Source of the DNA: an uncultured Prevotellaceae bacterium
GTDB lineage: Bacteria > Bacteroidota > Bacteroidia > Bacteroidales > Bacteroidaceae
Length of the DNA: 64,000 nt
Assembly (NCBI GenBank): GCA_900315105.1
Contig: OMXX01000024.1
Location: forward strand, 1-64,000
Direction of reading: 5' to 3'
The translations under genes were made by a program, and so were the position numbers. A model generated the notes under the pieces. That model saw nothing but the letters and a program-made list of their open reading frames with translations, was not told the DNA's origin and did no database searches. Within the stretch, counting starts at the first letter, position 1. Every line of letters begins with the position of its first letter. This document shows positions 1 through 9,300 of this stretch, one piece after another.

Positions 1-74
1 CGGACTGCCCTATTAGGTATCGCTCCTTCAGAGCTCTTTCAACCACATGATAGTCAACAATATACAACTGAATA

Positions 75-96
75 AATTCGTCGAACTCACGTTAAT
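75..96. repeat. Dispersed repeat, copy 1 (core TTCGTCGAACTCACGTTAA)
   Basis: The core TTCGTCGAACTCACGTTAA recurs, partly degenerate and in both orientations, near 10.7, 48.9 and 49.1 kb, always between genes. No coding potential. Confidence 0.6.
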
Positions 97-105
97 GTAA
101 AATGA

Positions 106-140
106 AAAAGCCGCTTAAAGTTGATTTAAGCGGCTTTTTT
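106..140. terminator. Bidirectional intrinsic terminator
   Basis: A 14-15 bp perfect stem (AAAAAGCCGCTTAAA and its complement) with a 5-base loop is followed by a T-run on both strands. It can end transcripts from a gene left of the window and those of the leftward GH98 gene. Confidence 0.85.
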
Positions 141-296
141 AGTGAGTTTAAAAGCATTACAACACCAAAGTTCATTTGTTCCTTTTAAATTATTCGCAAA
201 GGCTCATAAACCTACATAGAAACCCCTCGAATGCTGGTATCACTACCTACAGACGAGGGGAGCAAATATTTAATAACAACTAATAATCACATAAAG

Positions 297-3200
297 CTAT
301 TTCACATAGACCTTCTTCACGTCAAATCCATTCCTGCGAATGATATTGATACCATGCTGAAGAGTAGGAATCTTCTTGCCATCAAGGGTGAAGATTTCAA
401 GACCTTTCTTGTCAACATCTTTAAGGAAGAGATCATCAATACTGGTTGGAGCAGGGTTAAGGTTCTTGATCTTGCAAGCGAGAAGCAGGAACTCTGAGAA
501 TCCTGTGCCGTTGTTTTGGAACTTGATGACATAGTTGCCCTCGGTAGTAATGGTAAACTCAAGGGTATGTTCTTCAGCAGATGACATGTCTGCTCCTTGA
601 TTGCGTTCTATATTTGGCTGAGCAAGAGTATAACCGGTTTCTGCAACCACCTTTCCAGCAGATGTGAGAATCTGAGCCTTATACTCAGGTGCACCCAACC
701 ATGCTGCCATAACATAGCTAAGACGATAGTTGCCTGGGGCAAGGGTGAGAGGATAGCCGCTCATCTTACCATAATCGGCGAAGTTGGTGCGCCAATACAG
801 AGCTGCATTATATGCGCCTGTGAAGCCCTTGAAGGTACGAGGGCCTGAACTATAAGTGTTAGGATATTGATGTATGGTACCATCATCAGCACGCCAGCCT
901 TCAGGCATACCTCCATTGGCTACATTATCAAAACTGAGTGCATACTCAACAGCAGTATCTTTAAAGACTGGCTCAAGAGTAACGATATCATCAGGCATAG
1001 TGAATGAGAATGTGCCATCCTCGTTCTCTGTGAGTGTGATATTACCATGGATGATATTCCAGCCGATAATAGAGCAGCCCTCGTTTGCCTGTGGCGTGAG
1101 GGTTACTGTCTCGCCTTCGGCAGCAGCTGCTACGTTAGGGATGGCAGTACCATCGGCAGTTTCGTGGATGTTGATATCAAACTTCTCTGCCTCCTGTTCA
1201 ACAGGTGTGAAGATAACCTGATCGATGAACATATTGGTACCTGATGTGTTGAAGAGATAGAAGGTGTTCTCGCCCTCGTTCAAATCGAATGTAACGCCTG
1301 CCTTCTTCCACTCGTTTCTCTCAGTCTTATTGAAAGAAGCTTTAAGGGCTACATTAGAATTGATTCTAAGACGCACGTCACAATCGCGAGAGGTATTGTT
1401 ATAACGCACCATAGCAGTATATTGTCCTGCCTTTGGAACACGTACCTTGCAAGTCAGAGCAGCAGATGTGTTAGTTCCTGTAACGATGAAGCCGTTACCT
1501 GCCTGACCTCTAACCCATTGATAAGAAGAATAGTAAGGAGTAACCTCACAACTTCCAACGCTACGGTAGTTCATATCCTCAGCCTCGATGATAATCTCAC
1601 CTGCGTATGGTTCTGGCTGCTTTGGAATCTCAAGACGCTCACGGTTCACCATATCGGTACGGCGGTCGGTCTCGTTGCCGGCACACACAATCTTGATATC
1701 AACAGGACCGTTATGGCTGACTTTCAAGGTATAAGCATTTGTCTCAGCATCCCATGAAGCCTCGGCTGTAACCTTTGCCTCTGCACGCTTAGTGAACTCG
1801 AAAGAAGGCTCACTTGCTGCACCATTAACAACGATGATATCCTCAACATTCTTTATGGTATCTGCACGATAGTTGTTCAGATAAAGGGTGATAGAATCTG
1901 CATATTCCCTGATGAGTCCGCTACTGAGCTTTCCGTATGTAAGGTCAAGGCTCTTACAGGTGTTGTACTGAAGAGGAATATTTGCAGAAGCAGTTACTTT
2001 CTGGTTGAGGTAAGTGTAAGGGGTGTATGTAACAAGCTGGTTCTTGTAGCGTGATACGAAGAGATCGCCTGTGCTAACCTCTGGATATGCCGCATCGAAG
2101 GCCTCTGTCTTCTTTGCAAGTGTTGGCCATACGCTTGTGCGCTTTGACTTATTCACCTGTGTAGGGATGCCAGAAGCTATCTCTGTTATTTCTGGTGTCA
2201 TAGGAATAGTGCCATAACGGCCTGTCTTCTTCAGATACCAGAAGTTATCCATCCATTGGCCATTACCACGATTGAATGGGTCTGTCTGCTTGTAGAGACC
2301 ATCGTAGAGATTGCCCCATGTAGCATATTTGTCCTCGTCGCTACCCTCCTTGATGTCATTAACGAGAATGATCTTCGTCTTGTCGATAACTTCCTGCTGT
2401 GTAGGGATATAGAGAGTTCCGTCGATAATCTTACGGAACATGTCAAGCCAGATATTGCGGAATCCTGGGAATGTACCCCAGTTACGTTGTGTATAGCCGT
2501 TTACGGTTGTATTGTTGAGGTTCTTGAAATCCTCTGTCCAGATAAGCTCAGGACCGTCCCACACGGCACCACCATTCTGACAGGTCTGTTCCATGACAGT
2601 TCCTATACCTGCGGCTACAGGGTATTTCTTACCATGATTCTCACCAAGGATAGCCTCAAGAGCACCATTCCAGCCACAGTTGTCATAGCGAACGCCATAG
2701 TTCTTTGTAAGGCCGGAAACGAAAGGTCCGAAACATACACTCTCATTGTTGTAGAAACAAGAAGAGGTGGTATATTTATAGAGCCAGAGGATAGCCTCTG
2801 GATAGTCCTTTGAAGCCTGAAGGAGGTCAGCGTTTCGCTTGAGCATACCAACAGGATTGAGAGGATGTGACCAGATGTTTCCACAGAAACTGACAGTCAG
2901 GAAACCGCCATACTTATGGTGCATAGGTATGAGCTTTGCGAAGAGAGCTATTCGAGCTGACTGTGAACTTGAGAACAAGTCGCCTGGCGCATCGAAGCCC
3001 CAGAACTGCTCGGCATAGTTCCAGCCAAGGAAGTTAGGGAATTTCTTGAAGAAATACTCGAAGGTTTCGAGGTCATTCTCGTGAATGTGAGTATGACCAC
3101 CACTGGCTGGCTGAAGCGTGAACCACATATTGTTCTGCTGACAGATAGTTGCCCATGACTTATAAGTACGGATAGCGTTCTGAGGACGCTGGTGGATGTT

Positions 3201-3467
3201 AAGTTTTGTGTCATAGGCACATGACAGCGAGAGATTCAGGATAACGTATGGCTTGATGTCATCAGGAATAAGATTGATAATCTTCTGTGGATCTGCCTGA
3301 TTCCATACATCGACGTGCACAAGCCATGCAGGGTGTTTTGAATCAATAGGACGACGCTGCTGAGCAAGGGAAGAGCCCCCAAGCCCTAAAAAAAGCAAGA
3401 GGAGCAAAAGACCCTCCAGCCCCCCAAGGGGGAGTTTTTTTGATAGTAGTTTAGATAGTAAAGACAT
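297..3467 (-). CDS. GH98-family secreted endo-glycanase (probable glucuronoarabinoxylanase)
   Basis: 1056 residues. An unusual signal peptide (residues 1-36, long Leu run, cleavage near SLAQ) is followed by a GH98 catalytic domain (about 40-440; HPAWLVHVDVWNQADP, WNYAEQFWG, LIWTEDF), the GH98 C-terminal beta region, a CBM6/35-like module (about 645-780, begins IIIEAEDM), an InlB-type repeat domain (about 785-860), a jelly-roll module (about 870-1005) and a T9SS-type tail (IFTLDGKK...VYVK). GH98 enzymes cut blood-group glycans or xylan; GH98 xylanases are known from Bacteroides ovatus xylan loci. The adjacent GH115 alpha-glucuronidase favours glucuronoxylan, by inference. The signal-peptide DNA contains a GC-rich palindrome (3390-3435) that encodes KLPLGGLEG and appears to be an in-frame insertion. 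It is 126 bases downstream of the GH115 gene on the same strand. Confidence 0.85.
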   Translation of the reverse strand: MSLLSKLLSKKLPLGGLEGLLLLLLFLGLGGSSLAQQRRPIDSKHPAWLVHVDVWNQADPQKIINLIPDDIKPYVILNLSLSCAYDTKLNIHQRPQNAIRTYKSWATICQQNNMWFTLQPASGGHTHIHENDLETFEYFFKKFPNFLGWNYAEQFWGFDAPGDLFSSSQSARIALFAKLIPMHHKYGGFLTVSFCGNIWSHPLNPVGMLKRNADLLQASKDYPEAILWLYKYTTSSCFYNNESVCFGPFVSGLTKNYGVRYDNCGWNGALEAILGENHGKKYPVAAGIGTVMEQTCQNGGAVWDGPELIWTEDFKNLNNTTVNGYTQRNWGTFPGFRNIWLDMFRKIIDGTLYIPTQQEVIDKTKIILVNDIKEGSDEDKYATWGNLYDGLYKQTDPFNRGNGQWMDNFWYLKKTGRYGTIPMTPEITEIASGIPTQVNKSKRTSVWPTLAKKTEAFDAAYPEVSTGDLFVSRYKNQLVTYTPYTYLNQKVTASANIPLQYNTCKSLDLTYGKLSSGLIREYADSITLYLNNYRADTIKNVEDIIVVNGAASEPSFEFTKRAEAKVTAEASWDAETNAYTLKVSHNGPVDIKIVCAGNETDRRTDMVNRERLEIPKQPEPYAGEIIIEAEDMNYRSVGSCEVTPYYSSYQWVRGQAGNGFIVTGTNTSAALTCKVRVPKAGQYTAMVRYNNTSRDCDVRLRINSNVALKASFNKTERNEWKKAGVTFDLNEGENTFYLFNTSGTNMFIDQVIFTPVEQEAEKFDINIHETADGTAIPNVAAAAEGETVTLTPQANEGCSIIGWNIIHGNITLTENEDGTFSFTMPDDIVTLEPVFKDTAVEYALSFDNVANGGMPEGWRADDGTIHQYPNTYSSGPRTFKGFTGAYNAALYWRTNFADYGKMSGYPLTLAPGNYRLSYVMAAWLGAPEYKAQILTSAGKVVAETGYTLAQPNIERNQGADMSSAEEHTLEFTITTEGNYVIKFQNNGTGFSEFLLLACKIKNLNPAPTSIDDLFLKDVDKKGLEIFTLDGKKIPTLQHGINIIRRNGFDVKKVYVK
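3390..3435 (-). repeat. GC-rich palindromic insertion inside the GH98 signal peptide
   Basis: On the coding strand the stretch ACTCCCCCTTGGGGGGCTGG resembles the core of the palindromes at 14.6, 20.9, 21.8 and 61.7 kb. It lies in frame between the charged start and the hydrophobic core of the signal peptide. Confidence 0.55.
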
Positions 3468-3494
3468 GTGTTTTATTGTTTTATGATTAGTTTT

Positions 3495-3526
3495 TTTAGT
3501 TTAGTGTTTAGAGATTAGCGTTTAGT
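3495..3526 (-). promoter_or_regulatory. CTAAAC-type heptameric leader before GH98
   Basis: On the coding strand, imperfect CACTAAACGCTAATC / TCTAAACACTAAAC heptamers end about 30 bases before the ATG. manC and the SPFH gene have the same kind of leader. Confidence 0.4.
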
Positions 3527-3593
3527 GGTAACTTAAATTATTCACTATTCGCTTTTCACTATTCACTTATGAAGGGGCGAGGTTAGGGGTTGT

Positions 3594-6182
3594 TTATTTT
3601 CTCAAACTCTCCTCACCATACAGATACTGTCTCTTGTAACCGCCAAAGTCGATGACGATCTTTTCAAGCACGATACCTGGGTCATTTGGAGTGAAGGTGA
3701 GGGTATGTGTGCCATTTGTTGAAGATCCCAAAGGCAGACTTACCGTCTTCTCTATCACACGACGTGCAACGGTTGGATAGTAAACGGTATAGATATTCTT
3801 TGGATCTTCATTTAGATTCTCGTTGAAGTTCACAACCTCTGCCTTACCACCGTCAAAGGCAACAGAATATGTCATGCCTCCTTTGTTGAGATAGTCGAGA
3901 GTTGATTTTGTTACTATATAAACGGTTGGGGTAACTCCCTCTTTCTGCTCATAGCGGAACTTATAGGTGAGAGAAGCGCCCTTTACATCGGCTGTGACAG
4001 GAAGGAGGGTAACGCCACTCAATGTGCGTCCAACGTATGGTAGTACGGTCCACTTGGCTGACTCTGCATCTGTTGAGGCATTGAAATGCTCTGCCTCCAT
4101 TGAGATATAGCCTTTACCGTCTTCCTCGAAGATATTCTCGATTTTGCCTTCTGTGCGGAAAAGCCTTGGCAACTTATCAGCCTTGAAATCATCATTCCAT
4201 GTTCTGTAGCCGATATGCTTCTGAACCATCATGCCATCCCACTTACCACCGGCAATTTCCTTGTTATACTGTGCCATGAGTTTTGCATCACGCTTGAAGT
4301 ACATCTCGCACTTGTCTGCCCAGTCATTCATAGCTGCATCACCCTTCTGGTGAAGGGCATTGTTCATTGCCTGAGCATAGTACATCTGATGGAGGTTAGC
4401 CAATAGCTGTATAGGGAAGAGGATGCTCTGGAAATAGGCATCCCTTGCCTCTGCAGGAAGGTTGGCATACTGACGGAGAGCCTCTACTTCGAGAGTCTTA
4501 TGCTCGTCAACCACTTTCGCCCATTCGCCTGTCTCAAGGTTGTATGTTCTTGCGTCAAGCATTTCTGGAGTACATCTTCCGGCAAGTTTGCAATACATGT
4601 TAAGGATTCGTGTTGCCTCCTCAGCCTCACTCTCGCCAACGAAGGTAGAACAGAAGTCCTTGGTATGGTCAAGAAGAGTAGAGATATTATCTACATTACT
4701 CTTTACACCTTCCTTGCTCTTTCCATAGTTCCAAGCCATATCCATGAAAAGCTGGATAGGATATTCCATTGGCTTGAGGTCGCCTACATTGAGAATCCAG
4801 AGTTTCTGGATGCCGTTCTCGTATGCGAGAGAGAGTTGTTCCCACATATTCTGGATAGGTGTCACATTGAGAGTCTTGGTGTTACGAGGAGCACCTACAT
4901 AGTCAACGTGGTAGTAGAGTCCCCAACCGCCCTTACGCTGACGCTCCTTCTGGGTAGGTACACGGCGCACGTTACCCCAGTTATCGTCACAAAGAAGAAT
5001 GGTTACATCATCTGGCACACGCATACCATCGTCATAGTAGTCGAGCACCTCCTTATAGAGAGCCCATACCTGTGGCACATCCTTTGCAGCCTTACTACGA
5101 GCCTTGCTGATGAGCTTGCGCTGGTTGGCAACAATACTTTCCATGAGTTTCAGATTTCGGTCCTCGCTCATAGCCATGTCGCCATCACCACGCATACCGA
5201 TAGTGATAATATCCTCTGTATGCTTATTACGCTCTACGCCACCATACCAGAATTTGTCAAGATTATTCTTGTTGGTAGCATAGTTCCATTCATGATTACC
5301 TTCATCCTTGCCTTCCTTCTTACGTGTAGCCAAATCCTGTGAATCAGCATTTGGATCATCGCTATGGTTATGCCATTCCTTCTGGGCACGACACATAGGC
5401 TCATGGTGAGAAGTACCCATCATTATGCCCATTTCATCGGCAGTTTTCATGTTGAGAGGGTCGTCAGCATAGAAAGCCCAACTCCACATGGCAGGCCACA
5501 TATAATTGCCTTTTAATCGAAGTACAAGTTCAAAAACCTTTTCATAGAAACGGTGATCGCCGTAGTTTGTGCCGAAGGTATTCTTTACCCAAGATGTAAG
5601 ACACGGAGCCTCGTCGTTAAGGAAGAGACCACGATACCTTACGGCAGGCTCACCGTCAGTATAGGTTCCATTCTTTACGTACACCTCTTTCTGTTTCTTC
5701 ACAGGAACATCCATCCAGTAATACCATGGAGACACACCTATCTGACGAGAGAGCTCATAGATACCGTAAACAGTGCCACGTCGGTCACTGCCTGCTATGA
5801 TTAGTTTCCCGTCAATAATACTTAATATATACTTTTCAATTTTGCCATTAAGTGATTTTCCGTCAATCTTTCCATTCTTCACGAGTTCATCGATAGCTGC
5901 ACTATTGCCTATGGTACCAGCAACGATGCGTGCTTCTGAAAAAGAAGAGGAGATTGTGATGTTTGCATCGCATACTTTCTGAAAGTCGGATGCAAGATTC
6001 TTTGCAGCAAGCTTTACAGCTACATTGTCATTGTCGCTAATACAAATGGAAAATGATTCACCCGTTTGACATAGTTTCATGTCACCCTGTGTGAATGAAA
6101 TAAAGTTGTCAGCTGCTAATACGTGTACTATGTTCAATAGCAATATCGCTATGACAATTAAAACGCGTTTTGGTCTGTTCAT
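3594..6182 (-). CDS. GH115 xylan alpha-1,2-(4-O-methyl)glucuronidase
   Basis: 862 residues with an N-terminal signal peptide (hydrophobic IVIAILLLNIVHVLAA). The GH115 family is recognised from an N-terminal domain with AGSDRRGTVYGIYELS, the catalytic block RYRGLFLNDEAPCLTSW and KGNYMWPAMWSWAFYADDP, the IMMGTSHHEPM segment, LLCDDNWGN, and a C-terminal beta domain ending GIVLEKIVIDFGGYKRQYLYG. Family members remove glucuronic acid or its 4-O-methyl form from internal xylose units of xylan, normally in the periplasm or at the surface. Length is typical. No T9SS tail is seen, which fits a periplasmic enzyme. It precedes GH98 on the same strand and may be cotranscribed. A minus-strand TATCTTTG box lies at 6234-6241. 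Confidence 0.92.
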   Translation of the reverse strand: MNRPKRVLIVIAILLLNIVHVLAADNFISFTQGDMKLCQTGESFSICISDNDNVAVKLAAKNLASDFQKVCDANITISSSFSEARIVAGTIGNSAAIDELVKNGKIDGKSLNGKIEKYILSIIDGKLIIAGSDRRGTVYGIYELSRQIGVSPWYYWMDVPVKKQKEVYVKNGTYTDGEPAVRYRGLFLNDEAPCLTSWVKNTFGTNYGDHRFYEKVFELVLRLKGNYMWPAMWSWAFYADDPLNMKTADEMGIMMGTSHHEPMCRAQKEWHNHSDDPNADSQDLATRKKEGKDEGNHEWNYATNKNNLDKFWYGGVERNKHTEDIITIGMRGDGDMAMSEDRNLKLMESIVANQRKLISKARSKAAKDVPQVWALYKEVLDYYDDGMRVPDDVTILLCDDNWGNVRRVPTQKERQRKGGWGLYYHVDYVGAPRNTKTLNVTPIQNMWEQLSLAYENGIQKLWILNVGDLKPMEYPIQLFMDMAWNYGKSKEGVKSNVDNISTLLDHTKDFCSTFVGESEAEEATRILNMYCKLAGRCTPEMLDARTYNLETGEWAKVVDEHKTLEVEALRQYANLPAEARDAYFQSILFPIQLLANLHQMYYAQAMNNALHQKGDAAMNDWADKCEMYFKRDAKLMAQYNKEIAGGKWDGMMVQKHIGYRTWNDDFKADKLPRLFRTEGKIENIFEEDGKGYISMEAEHFNASTDAESAKWTVLPYVGRTLSGVTLLPVTADVKGASLTYKFRYEQKEGVTPTVYIVTKSTLDYLNKGGMTYSVAFDGGKAEVVNFNENLNEDPKNIYTVYYPTVARRVIEKTVSLPLGSSTNGTHTLTFTPNDPGIVLEKIVIDFGGYKRQYLYGEESLRK

Positions 6183-6233
6183 TAATTGATAGTTTTAGTC
6201 CCGAGTTTTATGGTTAATTTTTTAAATTCCGTG

Positions 6234-6241
6234 CAAAGATA
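6234..6241 (-). promoter_or_regulatory. Probable -7 box for the GH115 gene
   Basis: TATCTTTG on the minus strand, 52 bases upstream of the GH115 ATG. It matches the Bacteroidota TAnnTTTG box; the -33 element is not clear. Confidence 0.5.
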
Positions 6242-6310
6242 CAATATATTTGTCGTTTTTATATGATTAATTATTTCAAAAACTTTTCATAGAATTACAT
6301 GTTCGATAAG

Positions 6311-6341
6311 AAAACCGCCTCCAGCATATGCCAGAGGCGGT
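6311..6341 (-). terminator. Intrinsic terminator of the 1271-residue gene
   Basis: An ACCGCCTC...GAGGCGGT stem is followed on the minus strand by TTTTCTT, 35 bases after the stop codon of the upstream minus-strand gene. Confidence 0.85.
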
Positions 6342-6375
6342 CGTCTTAATACAAGTACTAATTTTATCTATTTTA

Positions 6376-9300
6376 TTACTTAACAACCTTGCTAACCTTC
6401 ATATAGCCATTTGCCCAAGATTCTACCTTGATGGTAATACCCTGTGGGTTGAGAGTCTGCTTACCGTCAACGGTATAGTACTTAACGCTTGTTGGCTCTC
6501 CAGCAGGAGCTGCCTCTACAGACTCGATGCTTGTAGCAAGAAGCTGGTCGATAGCTGCAGCAGCCTTAGCATAGTCGAAGTTGTCTGCCTTACCTGTGAT
6601 TGTAAGAGTAGCGTTATCGATTCTACCGAAACCACCGTTTACATTTACGTGAGCACCGAGAAGGATAGAGCCGAAGTTTCCGCCATTGCCATCAGCCTTA
6701 GTTACTATGTCATTAAACTCGCGAGTTCTTTGTGTATCACGAGAGTAAGAAACCTTACCTTCTGCATCTGGCTCTTCACCCTCATAGACATTCTTGATCT
6801 GAGCTTCACCTTCACCGATATAAGCATAAGACTCCTTACGTGGCTCACCACCGCCATCTTCACCAACGATGATAGATACATTATACTTAGCTACAGGAAT
6901 ATCCTCGATAAGCTGCTTAGCATCATACTCACTTGTACCCCAAGGTGACTTAACAGCAGCATCAACAACTGGCTTAGTAGCAGAAGCAGGCTCACCACAC
7001 CACTGAGCGGTTCCCCAAACAGCAGAGATGTTACCTGTTGTCTTCTCGATAGTCCAACCTGGGAAGTCAGTTTCCTTAGCAGCTACATCACCGTTATTAA
7101 CAGTACCTGTGCTATAGAAGTTAGCATTCTGGATAAGGAATGAAGCTGGGATTGTTACATCAACCTCATCGCCAGTATCAGCATCCTTTGTCTTGAATGG
7201 ATTTTCTGTAGCTATCTTCTTGTAGAGCTTAGAAGTGTAGATATACTTCAGCTTTGCAACCAAACTCTGATCGTCAGTAGTAACATTACCGGCAGCAAGT
7301 ATAGCCTCATCATTTGCAGAAGCCTCGTCAAGTGCTACGATAGCAGCAGCAAGGTCCGTAATCTGCTTTGTAACGAGCGGCAAGCAAGTCTTAACCATGT
7401 TAGATGTAAGATTTGCCTTGTTGTCGAGAACTTCAACTGCCTTTGCAAGAGCTGCATCGTCAAGCTTAACGTAGTCAACATCCTTGTTTTCGTTGTAATA
7501 CTTTTCAGCATCAGCAACCTCAGGGATATTAGCATACTTGCTTTCCTTAGCCTCCTCAACAGCCTTCTGCAATGACTCAAGGCTTGTTGGATACTTATCG
7601 ATATTAGCACGACGACCTTTAGACTGCTTTACAAGAGCCTCAAGTTCCTTAACAGCAGCATCGAATTCCTTATCGGTGTGCATCTTTGGATCAGCTACAT
7701 CATACTTTGCAATAGCTCCATTGAGAGCATCCTTTGTCTTACCATTGTACTTCTCTTCAGCAGCCAATGCTGCTTCCTGCTTAGCTAGCTCAACAGCCTC
7801 TGCAAGGTTCTGATAGTACTTAGCAGCCTTTGAACCTGGTTTCTCAATCTTCACGTCACCCCATACGGTGTTCTGTGTACCCCAAGCCTTCAGGATGTAT
7901 GTACCGCCGTCGGTTGTGAAGCTGAATGATACCTTATCTGCCTCTACATTTGGATTTGCGTTAGCACCATTCTTGTAGTTAGCAGCAGTGCTGTTTACAT
8001 GTTCCTTGGTTAGAACTGGTTCGCCAGTGGCTGCATCAATGATCTGGAGGAATACTTTACTTGTACCGTTGGCATTACCACCCTCATCATTCCATGTTGC
8101 AGTCTTGTATGAGATCTCGTATGTACCCGCTTTCAATTCGAGCTTAGGACCACCTTCCTGCTCACCATATGTGATACGCATATTTCCATTCTCGTTAGCA
8201 CCACACTCACGAGCGAAGAATGCAGCTGCCATACCACCAGTACCAAGATTTAGGATACCAGAAGTACCGCTACGGCCGCTACCAGCAGCGAGTGGGTTGT
8301 TGTTCTCGTAAACAATCCAACCAGAGCCTTCAGCTGGCATATTGCCACCACAAGAAGCAAATGTCTCAGTGAGGACAACCTCGCTCTCTACCTTATCGCC
8401 TGCAGACTCCTTATATGTGAAGACCTTGAATCCACCGCAGAGCGCCTCGTGATCCACACCAGCATCTACAGTCTCAATCTTGTAGTTATACTTACCACCA
8501 TTTGACTTGAAGCGGTAAATATATTCGTCAAATTTGAGTGTTCTGTTACCATTAGCATTTGCCAATGCCTCAACTTCCTTGGCGATAACCTCATTACCAG
8601 CCTCATCTGTCAATGTAATCTTGAGCTTGAAGCCAGGATTCTTCCAAGCAGCATAGTATGCACGGAATTCTACTTCACCTGCAGGAATTGTTACAGGTTC
8701 AGTAATCTCGGCAGAACCAATTTCTGAGTTGCCCAAACCACTACGGAAGTACATTGCAGCAGGAACTGTTGAGCCTGTGAAGTTGAAACCACGAGGACCA
8801 CTACTATACTCCGTTCCATTCTCACGAATATCTTCTGCACCGTTATATAGTTTCCATCCAAGAGGAACTACGTTCTCACAGTCAGCAACTGTCTTATCTA
8901 CAATTTCAGTATATTCAGTCTTTGCAAGATTAATTTTGCCAATCTCATATGTGAGAACGATGTCATTGGCTGGAGTTGACTGATCACTTACAATATTCTC
9001 AACCTTGATTGAGTATGTACCCTTTGCAAGCTCAGGACCATTGTACTCGAATGTGAGAGTATTTGATGTCTCTTCTGTGGTCTTCAGAGTAAGCTCTGCA
9101 CCTGTTGACAAAGTAGCCTTTGGAACATATTCGCCTTTAGCAAACACTTTCTTGTCGAAAGTAAGAGTGATAGTCTTGAGATCCTTAGACTCAAGTGCGA
9201 ATGAACCGTCAAGTGGAGTTACAGACTCGAGTGCTGGCTCTGTATAAATGTCAGAATAAATTTCGGTTAAATTAGAATTGATATCTGCGGTCTCTGTGAA

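Noticed and set aside
4500..5342. 280-residue open frame opposite GH115
   Set aside because: Antisense shadow of a well-identified enzyme gene with strong third-position bias on the other strand.
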